A DNA stretch of 64,000 nt from Colletes latitarsis (Eukaryota > Arthropoda > Insecta > Hymenoptera > Colletidae), in NCBI RefSeq assembly GCF_051014445.1, contig NW_027488367.1, positions 22,057,501-22,121,500 on the forward strand. Reading direction: 5' to 3'. The translations under genes and the position numbers were made by a program. This document shows, one piece after another, positions 1 through 11,990 of the stretch. Positions within the stretch are counted from its first letter, which is position 1. Every line of letters begins with the position of its first letter. Below the pieces are notes generated by a model that was given only the letters and a program-made list of their open reading frames with translations, did not search any database and had not been told where the DNA came from.

Positions 1-3000
1 TCAATATTTTTGAGGATAACGCATGTTAGGTCTAGGTTAGGCCTGGGATTCTCACTCATCAGACTCATACTTTCGCATTCTTCACGTACTTGTAGAACGG
101 ATCCTGGGTTTTTTCTGGTTTGGATCACGTAGTAATGTGGGACCACACTGAAACAGTCAATTAAACCTGGTCTTGATAAATATTTTAGAGGATAACGCAT
201 GTTAGGTCTGGGTCAGCTCTAGAATTTGCCCTCATCATGCTCATACTTTCGCATCTTTCTCATACATCATGGCTAGATCCTGGGCTATTTCTGGATTGTA
301 TCACGTAGTAATGTGGTACCACGCTGAAACAGTCGATTAAACCTGGTTTCGATCAATATTTTAGAGGATAACGCAAGTTAAGTCTGGGATTGGTCTGGGA
401 TTTGACCTCATCAGACTCATAGTTTCGCACACTTCACATACTTGTTGAACAGATCCTGGGTTTTTTCTGGTTTGGATCCCGTAGTAGTGTGGTACCACAC
501 TGAAACAGTCCATTAAACCTGGTTTCGCTCAATATTTTAGAGGATAACGCATGTTAGGTCTAGGTCAGGCCTGGGATTTTCACTCATCAGACTCATACTT
601 TCGCATTCTTCACATACTTGTTGAACGGATGCTGGGTTTTTTCTGGTTTGGATCACGTAGGAATGTGGGTCCACACTGAAACAATCAATTAAACCTGGTC
701 TTGATATATATTTTAGAGGATAACGCATGTTAGGTCTGGGATAGGTATGGGATTTGCCCTCATCAGACTCATACTTTCGCATTCTTCACATACTTGTTGA
801 ACTGACCCTGGGTTTTTTCTGGTTTGTATCATGTTGTAATGTGGGACCACACTGAAACAATCAATTAAACCTTGTCTTGATAAATATTTTAGAGGATAAC
901 GCATGTTAGGCTTGGGTTAGGTCTAGGATTTGCACTCAGCAGGCTCATACTTTCGCATATATCTCATACTTCATGGCTAGATCCTGGGCTGTTTCTGGAT
1001 TGTATCACGTAGTAATGTGGTACCACGCTGAAACAGTCAATTAAACCTGGTTTCGATCAATATTTTAGAGGATAACGCAAGTTAGGTCTGGCATAGGTCT
1101 GGGATTCGCCCTCATCAGGCTCATACTTTCGCGTTTTTCACATACTTGTTGAACAGATCCTGGGTTTTTTCTGGTTTGTATCACGTAGTAGTGTGGTACC
1201 ACACTGAAACAGTCCATTAAACCTGGTTTGGATCAATATTTTAGAGGATAACGCATGTTAGGGCTAGGTTAGCCCTCGGATTTTCACTCATTAGACTCAT
1301 ACTTTCGCATTCTTCTCATACTTGTTGAACTGATCCTGGGTTTTTTCTGGTTTGGATCACGTAGTAATGTGGTACCACACTGAAACAGTCGATTAAACCT
1401 GGTTTCGATCAATATTTTAGAGGATAACGCAAGTTAAGTCTGGGATTGGTCTGGGATTTGACCTCATCAGACTCATACTTTCGCACACTTCACATACTCC
1501 TTGAACAGATCCTGGGTTATTTTCTGGTTTGGATCACATAGCAATGTGGTACCACTCTGAAACAGTCGGTTAAACCAGGTTTCGATCAATATTTTAGAGG
1601 ATAACGCATGTTAGGTCTGGGATAGGTCTGGGATTTGCCCTCATCAGCCTCATACTTTCGCATTCTTCACATACTTGTTGAACGGATCCTTTGTTTTTTC
1701 TGGATTGGATCACGTAGTAATGTGGTACCACACTGAAACATCCAATGAAACCTGGTCTGGATAAATATTTTAGAGGATAACGCAAGTTAGGTCTGGGATA
1801 GGTCTGGGATTAGCCCTCATCAGACTCATACTTTCGCATATTTCTCATACTTCATGGCTAGAGCCTGGGCTATTTCTGGATTGGATCACGTAGTAAAGTG
1901 GTACCACACTGAAACATTCAATGAAACCTGGTCTGGATAAAAATTTTAAAGGATAACGCATGTTAGGTCAAGGTTAGGTCTAAGATTTGCCCTCATCAGG
2001 CTCACAGTTTCGCGTTTTTCACATACTTGTCGAACAGATCCTGGGTTTTTTGTGGTTTGGATCACGTAGTATTGTGGTACCACACTGAAACATTCAATTA
2101 AACCTGGTCTTGATAAATATTTTAGAGGATAACGCATGTTAGGTCTGGGTTACGTCTAGGATTTTCCCTCATCAGGCTCATACTTTCGCATATTTCTCAT
2201 ACTTCATGGCTAGATCCTGGGCTGTTTCTGCATTGTATCTCGTAGTAATGTGGTACCACACTAAAACAGTCAATTAAACCTGGTTTCGATCAATATTTTA
2301 CAGGATCACGCAAGCTAGGTCTGGGATAGGTCTGGGATTAGCCCTCATCAGACTCATACTTTCGCACACTTCACATACTCGTTGACATGATCCTGGGTTT
2401 TTTTCTGGCTTGGATGACGTAGTAATGTGGTTCCACACTGATACAGTCGATTAAACTTGGTTTCGATCAATATTTTAGAGGATAACGCAAGTTAGGTCTG
2501 GGACAGGTCTGGGATTTGCCCTCATCAGGCTCATACTTTCGCGTTTTTCACATACTTGTTGAACGGATCCTGCATTATTTTCTGGTTTGGATCACATAGT
2601 AATGTGGTACCACACTGAAACATTCAATTAAACCTGGCCTTGATAAATATTTTGGAGGATAACGCAAGTTAGGTCTGGGATAGGTCTGGGATTTGCTCTC
2701 ATCAGGCTCATTCTTTCGCATATCTCTCGTACTTGATGGCTAGATCCGGTGCTTTTTCTGGATTGCATCACGTAGTAATGTAGTACCACACTGAAACAGT
2801 CAATGAAACCTGGTTTCCATCAATATTTTAGAGGACAACGCAAGTTAGGTCTAGGTAAGGCCTGAGATTTTCACTGATCAGACTCATACATTCGCATTCT
2901 TCACATACTTGTTGAACGGATCCTGGGTTTTTTCTGGTTTGGGTCACGTAGTTATGTGGGTCCACACTGAAACAATCAATTAAACCTGGTCTTGATAAAT

Positions 3001-5995
3001 ATTTTAGAGGATAACGCATGTTAGGTCTGGGATAGGTCTGGGATTTGCCCTCATCAGACTCATACTTTCGCACACTTCACATACTCGTTGACATGATCCT
3101 GGGTTTTTTTCTGGCTTGGATGACGTAGTAATGTGGTTCCACACTGATACAGTCGATTAAACTTGGTTTCGATCAATATTTTAGAGGACAGCGCATGTTA
3201 GGTCTAGGTTAGGCCTGGGATTTGCCCTGATCAGGGTCATACTTTCGCAGTTTTAACATACATGTTGACCTGATCGAGGGTTTTTTCTGCTTTGGATCAC
3301 GTAGTAAAGTGGTACCACACTGAAACAGTCCATTAAACCTGGTTTGGATCAATTGTTTAGAGGATAACGCATGTTAGGTCTAGGTTAGCCCTGGGATTTT
3401 CACTCATCAGACTCATACTTTCGCATTCTTCTCATACTTGTTGAACAGATCCTGGGTTTTTTTCTGGTTTGTAACACGTAGTAGTGTGGTACCACACTGA
3501 AACAGTCCATTAAACCTGGTTTGGATCAATTGTTTAGAGGATAACGCATGTTAGGTCTAGGTTAGCCCTGGGATTTTCACTCATCAGACTCATACTTTCG
3601 CATTCTTCTCATACTTGTTGAACTGATCCTGGGTTTTCTCTGGTTTGGATCACGTAGTAATGTGGTACCACACTGAAACAGTCGATTAAACCTGGTTATG
3701 ATCAATATTTTAGAGGATAACGCATAGTTAGGTTTGGGATAGGTCTGGGATTCGACCTCATCAGACTCATACTTTCGCACACTTCACATACTCGTTGAAC
3801 AGATCCTGGGTTATTTTCTGGTTTGGATCACATAGTAATGTGGTACCTCACTGAAACAGTCGATTAAACCTGGTTTCGATCAATATTTTAGAGAATAATT
3901 CATGTTAGGTCTAGGTTAGGTCTGGGATTTGCTCTCATCAGGCTCGTTCTTTCGCATATTTCTCATACTTGATGGCTAGATCCTGGGCTTTTTCTGGATT
4001 GCATCACGTAGTAATGAAGTACAACACTGAAACAGTCAATTAAACCTGGTTTCCATCAATATCTTAGAGGACAACGCAAGTTAGGTCTGGGATAGGTCTG
4101 GGATTTGCCCTCATCAGGCTCATACTTTCGCGTTTTTCACATACTTGTTGAACAGATCCTGGGTTTTCTCTGGTTTGGATCACGTAGTAGTGTGGTACCA
4201 CACTGAAACAGTCCATTAAACCTGGTTTGGATCAATATTTTAGAGGATAACGCATGTTAGGTCTAGGTTAGGCCTGGGATTTTCACACATCAGACTCATA
4301 CTTTCGCATTCTTCACATACTTGTTGAACGGATCCTGGGTTTTTTCTGGTTTAGATCACGTAGTAATGTGGGACCACACTGAATCAGTCAATTAAACCTG
4401 GTTTCGACCAATATTTTAGAGAATAATTCATGTTAGGTCTAGGTTAGGTCTGGGATTTTCTCTCATCAGGCTCATTCTTTCGCATATTTCTCATACTTGA
4501 TGGCTAGAACCTGGGCTTTTTCTGGATTGGATCACGTAGTAATGAAGTACAACACTGAAACAGTCAATTAAACCTGGTTTCCATCAATATTTTAGAGGAC
4601 AGCGCATGTTAGGTCTAGGTTAGGCCTGGGATTTGCCCTGATCAGGGTCATACTTTCGCAGTTTTAACATACATGTTGACCTGATCGAGGGTTTTTTCTG
4701 CTTTGGATCACGTAGTAAAGTGGTACCACACTGAAACAGTCCATTAAACCTAGTTTGGATCAATTGTTTAGAGGATAACGCATGTTAGGTCTAGGTTAGC
4801 CCTGAGATTTTCACTCATCAGACTCATACTTTCGCATTCTTCTCATACTTGTTGAACAGATCCTGGGTTTTTTCTGGTTTGTATCACGTAGTAGTGTGGT
4901 ACCACACTGAAACAGTCCATTAAACCTGGTTTGGATCAATTGTTTAGAGGATAACGCATGTTAGGTCTAGGTTAGCCCTGGGATTTTCACTCATCAGACT
5001 CATACTTTCGCATTCTTCTCATACTTGTTGAACAGATCCTGGGTTTTTTTCTGGTTTGTAACACGTAGTAATGTGGTACCACACTGAAACATTCAATTAA
5101 ACCTGGCCTTGATAAATATTTTGGAGGTTAACGCATGTTAGGTCTAGGTTAGCCCTGGGATTTTCACTCATCAGACTCATACTTTCGCATTCTTCTCATA
5201 CTTGTTGAACTGATCCTGGGTTTTCTCTGGTTTGGATCACGTAGTAATGTGGTACCACACTGAAACAGTCGATTAAACCTGGTTATGATCAATATTTTTG
5301 AGGATAACGCATGTTAGGACTAGGTTAGGCCTGGGATTTTCACTCATCAGACTCATACTTTCGCATTCTTCACATACTTGTTGAACGGATCCTGGGTTTT
5401 TTCTGGTTTGGATCAGGTAGTAATGTGGTACCACACTGAAACAGTCGATTAAACCTGGTTATGATCAATATTTTAGAGGATAACGCATAGTTAGGTTTGG
5501 GATAGGTCTGGGATTTGACCTCATCAGACTCATACTTTCGCACACTTCACATACTCGTTGAACAGATCCTGGGTTATTTTCTGGTTTGGATCACATAGTA
5601 ATGTGGTACCACACTGAAACAGTCGATTAAACCTGGTTTCGATCAATATTTTAGAGAATAATTCATGTTAGGTCTAGGTTAGGTCTGGGATTTGCTCTCA
5701 TCCGGCTCATTCTTTCGCATATTTCTCATACTTGATGGCTAGATTCTGGGCTGTTTCTGGATTGTATGACGTAGTAATGTGGGTCCACACTGAAACAATC
5801 AATTAAACCTGGTCTTGATAAATATTTTAGAGGATAACGCATGTTAGGTCTGGGATAGGTCTGGGATTTGCCCTCATCAGACTCATACTTTCGCACACTT
5901 CACATACTCGTTGAACAGATCCTGGGTTACTTTCTGGTTTGGATCACATAGTAATGTGGTACCACACTGAAACAGTCGATTAAACCAGGTTTCGA
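1..5995. repeat. HOR unit I of left array (~34 monomers)
   Basis: The sequence at 1 recurs at 5996 with only isolated single-base changes, giving a unit of 5,995 bp, or 34 monomers of 176.3 bp. This unit differs from later ones internally. A stretch around 2364-2480 is repeated four monomers later at about 3070-3186 (a GTTGACATGATCC-bearing monomer), and two monomers found in unit II near 9070-9530 are absent here. The length is made up by two additional monomers between about 3,800 and 5,990. Whole-monomer gains and losses of this kind are the expected trace of unequal exchange or gene conversion in satellites. Confidence 0.85.
486..501. repeat. Conserved satellite dyad AGTGTGGTACCACACT (representative site)
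   Basis: This 16-bp perfect palindrome, centred on a KpnI-type GGTACC core, is shown here in one monomer. A 10-12 bp version (GTGGTACCAC, TGTGGTACCACA) is present in most monomers of the window at the same place, between CACGTAGTA and TGAAACAGTC. Variants such as GTGGGACCAC, GTGGGTCCAC and GAAGTACAAC break it in particular monomer classes. Perfect dyads conserved in a satellite can be sites for a dimeric DNA-binding protein; that function is inference only. Confidence 0.7.
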
Positions 5996-8900
5996 TCAAT
6001 ATTTTTGAGGATAACGCATGTTAGGTCTAGGTTAGGCCTGGGATTCTCACTCATCAGACTCATACTTTCGCATTCTTCACGTACTTGTAGAACGGATCCT
6101 GGGTTTTTTCTGGTTTGGATCACGTAGTAATGTGGGACCACACTGAAACAGTCAATTAAACCTGGTCTTGATAAATATTTTAGAGGATAACGCATGTTAG
6201 GTCTGGGTCAGCTCTTGAATTTGCCCTCATCATGCTCATACTTTCGCATCTTTCTCATACATCATGGCTAGATCCTGGGCTATTTCTGGATTGTATCACG
6301 TAGTAATGTGGTACCACGCTGAAACAGTCGATTAAACCTGGTTTCGATCAATATTTTAGAGGATAACGCAAGATAAGTCTGGGATTGGTCTGGGATTTGA
6401 CCTCATCAGACTCATAGTTTCGCACACTTCACATACTTGTTGAACAGATCCTGGGTTTTTTCTGGTTTGGATCCCGTAGTAGTGTGGTACCACACTGAAA
6501 CAGTCCATTAAACCTGGTTTCGCTCAATATTTTAGAGGATAACGCATGTTAGGTCTAGGTCAGGCCTGGGATTTTCACTCATCAGACTCATACTTTCGCA
6601 TTCTTCACATACTTGTTGAACGGATGCTGGGTTTTTTCTGGTTTGGATCACGTAGGAATGTGGGTCCACACTGAAACAATCAATTAAACCTGGTCTTGAT
6701 AAATATTTTAGAGGATAACGCATGTTAGGTCTGGGATAGGTATGGGATTTGCCCTCATCAGACTCATACTTTCGCATTCTTCACATACTTGTTGAACTGA
6801 CCCTGGGTTTTTTCTGGTTTGTATCATGTTGTAATGTGGGACCACACTGAAACAATCAATTAAACCTTGTCTTGATAAATATTTTAGAGGATAACGCATG
6901 TTAGGCTTGGGTTAGGTCTAGGATTTGCACTCAGCAGGCTCATACTTTCGCATATATCTCATACTTCATGGCTAGATCCTGGGCTGTTTCTGGATTGTAT
7001 CACGTAGTAATGTGGTACCACGCTGAAACAGTCAATTAAACCTGGTTTCGATCAATATTTTAGAGGATAACGCAAGTTAGGTCTGGCATAGGTCTGGGAT
7101 TCGCCCTCATCAGGCTCATACTTTCGCGTTTTTTCACATACTTGTTGAACAGATCCTGGGTTTTTTCTGGTTTGTATCACGTAGTAGTGTGGTACCACAC
7201 TGAAACAGTCCATTAAACCTGGTTTGGATCAATATTTTAGAGGATAACGCATGTTAGGGCTAGGTTAGCCCTCGGATTTTCACTCATTAGACTCATACTT
7301 TCGCATTCTTCTCATACTTGTTGAACTGATCCTGGGTTTTTTCTGGTTTGGATCACGTAGTAATGTGGTACCACACTGAAACAGTCGATTAAACCTGGTT
7401 TCGATCAATATTTTAGAGGATAACGCAAGTTAAGTCTGGGATTGGTCTGGGATTTGACCTCATCAGACTCATACTTTCGCACACTTCACATACTCCTTGA
7501 ACAGATCCTGGGTTATTTTCTGGTTTGGATCACATAGCAATGTGGTACCACTCTGAAACAGTCGGTTAAACCAGGTTTCGATCAATATTTTAGAGGATAA
7601 CGCATGTTAGGTCTGGGATAGGTCTGGGATTTGCCCTCATCAGGCTCATACTTTCGCATTCTTCACATACTTGTTGAACGGATCCTTTGTTTTTTCTGGA
7701 TTGGATCACGTAGTAATGTGGTACCACACTGAAACATCCAATGAAACCTGGTCTGGATAAATATTTTAGAGGATAACGCAAGTTAGGTCTGGGATAGGTC
7801 TGGGATTAGCCCTCATCAGACTCATACTTTCGCATATTTCTCATACTTCATGGCTAGAGCCTGGGCTATTTCTGGATTGGATCACGTAGTAAAGTGGTAC
7901 CACACTGAAACATTCAATGAAACCTGGTATGGATAAAAATTTTAAAGGATAACGCATGTTAGGTCAAGGTTAGGTCTAAGATTTGCCCTCATCAGGCTCA
8001 CAGTTTCGCGTTTCTCACATACTTGTCGAACAGATCCTGGGTTTTTTGTGGTTTGGATCACGTAGTATTGTGGTACCACACTGAAACATTCAATTAAACC
8101 TGGTCTTGATAAATATTTTAGAGGATAACGCATGTTAGGTCTGGGTTACGTCTAGGATTTTCCCTCATCAGGCTCATACTTTCGCATATTTCTCATACTT
8201 CATGGCTAGATCCTGGGCTGTTTCTGCATTGTATCTCGTAGTAATGTGGTACCACACTAAAACAGTCAATTAAACCTGGTTTCGATCAATATTTTACAGG
8301 ATCACGCAAGCTAGGTCTGGGATAGGTCTGGGATTAGCCCTCATCAGACTCATACTTTCGCACACTTCACATACTCGTTGACATGATCCTGGGTTTTTTT
8401 CTGGCTTGGATGACGTAGTAATGTGGTTCCACACTGATCCAGTCGATTAAACTTGGTTTCGATCAATATTTTAGAGGATAACGCAAGTTAGGTCTGGGAC
8501 AGGTCTGGGATTTGCCCTCATCAGGCTCATACTTTCGCGTTTTTCACATACTTGTTGAACGGATCCTGCATTATTTTCTGGTTTGGATCACATAGTAATG
8601 TGGTACCACACTGAAACATTCAATTAAACCTGGCCTTGATAAATATTTTGGAGGATAACGCAAGTTAGGTCTGGGATAGGTCTGGGATTTGCTCTCATCA
8701 GGCTCATTCTTTCGCATATCTCTCGTACTTGATGGCTAGATCCTGAGCTTTTTCTGGATTGCATCACGTAGTAATGTAGTACCACACTGAAACAGTCAAT
8801 GAAACCTGGTTTCCATCAATATTTTAGAGGACAACGCAAGTTAGGTCTAGGTAAGGTCTGAGATTTTCACTGATCAGACTCATACATTCGCATTCTTCAC

Positions 8901-11900
8901 ATACTTGTTGAACGGATCCTGGGTTTTTTCTGGTTTGGATCACGTAGTTATGTGGGTCCACACTGAAACAATCAATTAAACCTGGTCTTGATAAATATTT
9001 TAGAGGATAACGCATGTTGGGTCTGGGATAGGTCTGGGATTTGCCCTCATCAGACTCATACTTTCGCACACTTCACATACTCGTTGAACAGATCCTGGGT
9101 TATTTTCTGGTTTGGATCACATAGTAATGTGGTACCACACTGAAACAGTCGATTAAACCAGGTTTCGATCACTATTTTTGAGGACAACGCATGTTAGGTC
9201 TAGGTTAGGCCTGGGATTTTCACTCATCAGACTCATACTTTCGCATTCTTCACATACTTGTTGAACTGAAACTGGGTTTTTTCTGGTTTGGATCACGTAG
9301 TAATGTGGTTCCACACTGAAACAGTCGGTTAAACCTGGTTTCGATCAATATTTTAGTGGATAACGCAAGTTAGGTCTGGGATAGGTCTGGGATTTGCCCT
9401 CATCAGACTCATACCTACGCACACTTCACATACTCGTTGAACAGATCCTGGGTTTTTTCTGGAGTGGATCACGTAGTAATGAAGTACAACACTGAAACAG
9501 TCAATTAAACCTGGTTTCCATCAATATTTTAGAGGACAGCGCATGTTAGGTCTAGGTTAGGCCTGGGATTTGCCCTGATCAGGGTCATACTTTCGCAGTT
9601 TTAACATACATGTTGACCTGATCGAGGGTTTTTTCTGCTTTGGATCACGTAGTAAAGTGGTACCACACTGAAACAGTCCATTAAACCTGGTTTGGATCAA
9701 TTGTTTAGAGGATAACGCATGTTAGGTCTAGGTTAGCCCTGGGATTTTCACTCATCAGACTCATACTTTCGCATTCTTCTCATACTTGTTGAACAGATCC
9801 TGGGTTTTTTTCTGGTTTGTAACACGTAGTAGTGTGGTACCACACTGAAACAGTCCATTAAACCTGGTTTGGATCAATTGTTTAGAGGATAACGCATGTT
9901 AGGTCTAGGTTAGCCCTGGGATTTTCACTCATCAGACTCATACTTTCGCATTCTTCTCATACTTGTTGAACTGATCCTGGGTTTTCTCTGGTTTGGATCA
10001 CGTAGTAATGTGGTACCACACTGAAACAGTCGATTAAACCTGGTTATGATCAATATTTTAGAGGATAACGCATAGTTAGGTTTGGGATAGGTCTGGGATT
10101 CGACCTCATCAGACTCATACTTTCGCACACTTCACATACTCGTTGAACAGATCCTGGGTTATTTTCTGGTTTGGATCACATAGTAATGTGGTACCACACT
10201 GAAACAGTCGATTAAACCTGGTTTCGATCAATATTTTAGAGAATAATTCATGTTAGGTCTAGGTTAGGTCTGGGATTTGCTCTCATCAGGCTCGTTCTTT
10301 CGCATATTTCTCATACTTGATGGCTAGATCCTGGGCTTTTTCTGGATTGCATCACGTAGTAATGAAGTACAACACTGAAACAGTCAATTAAACCTGGTTT
10401 CCATCAATATCTTAGAGGACAACGCAAGTTAGGTCTGGGATAGGTCTGGGATTTGCCCTCATCAGGCTCATACTTTCGCGTTTTTCACATACTTGTTGAA
10501 CAGATCCTGGGTTTTCTCTGGTTTGGATCACGTAGTAGTGTGGTACCACACTGAAACAGTCCATTAAACCTGGTTTGGATCAATATTTTAGAGGATAACG
10601 CATGTTAGGTCTAGGTCAGGCCTGGGATTTTCACTCATCAGACTCATACTTTCGCATTCTTCACATACTTGTTGAACGGATCCTGGGGTTTTTCTGGTTT
10701 GGATCACGTAGTAATGTGGTACCACACTGAAACAGTCGATTAAACCTGGTTTCGACCAATATCTTAGAGGATAACGCAAGTTAAGTCTGGGATTGATCTG
10801 GGATTTGACCTCATCAGACTCATACTTTCGCACACTTCACATACTCGTTGAACAGATCCTGGGTTATTTTCTGGTTTGGATCACATAGTAATGTGGTACC
10901 ACACTGAAACAGTCGATTAAACCTGGTTTCGATGAATATTTTAGAGAATAATTCATGTTAGGTCTAGGTTTGGTCTGGGATTTGCTCTCATCAGGCTCAT
11001 TCTTTCGCATATTTCTCATACTTGATGGCTAGATCCTGGGCTGTTCCTGGATTGTATCACGTAGTAATGTGGTTCCACGCTGAAACAGTCGATTAAACCT
11101 GGTTCCGATCAATATTTTAGAGGATAACGCAAGTTAAGTCTGGGATTGGTCTGGGATTTGACCTCATCAGACTCATACTTTCGCACAATTCACATACTTG
11201 TTGAACAGATCCTGGGTTATTTTCTGGTTTGGATCACATAGTAATGTGGTACCACACTGAAACAGTCGATTAAACCTGGTTTCGATGAATATTTTAGAGA
11301 ATAATTCATGTTAGGTCTAGGTCAGGCCTGGGATTTTCACTCATCAGACTCATACTTTCGCATTCTTCACATACTTGTTGAACGGATCCTTGGTTTTTTC
11401 TTGTTTGGATCACGTAGTAATGTGGTACCACACTGAAACATTCAATTAAACCTGGCCTTGATAAATATTTTGGAGGATAACGCAAGTTAGGTCTGGGATA
11501 GGTCTGGGATTTGCTCTCATCAGGCTCATTCTTTCGCATATTTCTCATACTTGATGGCTAGATCCTGAGCTTTTTCTGGATTGCATCACGTAGTAATGTA
11601 GTACCACACTGAAACAGTCAATGAAACCTGGTTTCCATCAATATTTTAGAGGACAACGCAAGTTAGGTCTAGGTAAGGCCTGAGATTTTCACTGATCAGA
11701 CTCATACATTCGCATTCTTCACATACTTGTTGAACGGATCCTGGGTTTTTTCTGGTTTGGATCACGTAGTTATGTGGGTCCACACTGAAACAATCAATTA
11801 AACCTGGTCTTGATAAATATTTTAGAGGATAACGCGTGTTAGGTCTGGGATAGGTCTGGGATTTGCCCTCATCAGACTCATACTTTCGCACACTTCACAT

Positions 11901-11990
11901 ACTCGTTGAACAGATCCTGGGTTATTTTCTGGTTTGGATCACATAGTAATGTGGTACCACACTGAAACAGTCGTTTAAACCAGGTTTCGA
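5996..11990. repeat. HOR unit II of left array (~34 monomers)
   Basis: It begins with the same TCAATATTTTTGAGG as position 1, and the same motif recurs at 11991. From 5996 to about 9069 it parallels unit I at an offset of +5995/5996. From about 9535 to 10,300 the offset is +6348, two monomers more. Differences from unit I are mostly single bases (for example AGAATTTG versus TGAATTTG near 230/6226, and an extra T in the T-run at about 7130). Boundaries are set by the first recognisable repeat of position 1 and are arbitrary with respect to biology. Confidence 0.83.

Noticed and set aside
340..375. CENP-B box in the GGTTTCGATCAATATTTT segment
   Set aside because: It matches TTCG and the central A by chance, but the essential CGGG half is absent in all monomers examined.
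537..782. Recurrent 63-81-codon minus-strand frames (MRYPLKYLSRPGLIDCFS-like) throughout the satellite as a small-protein family
   Set aside because: They are translations of the same satellite monomer. The 176-bp period is not divisible by 3, the frames start and stop wherever monomer variants lack stops, and similarity is explained by DNA repeat identity.
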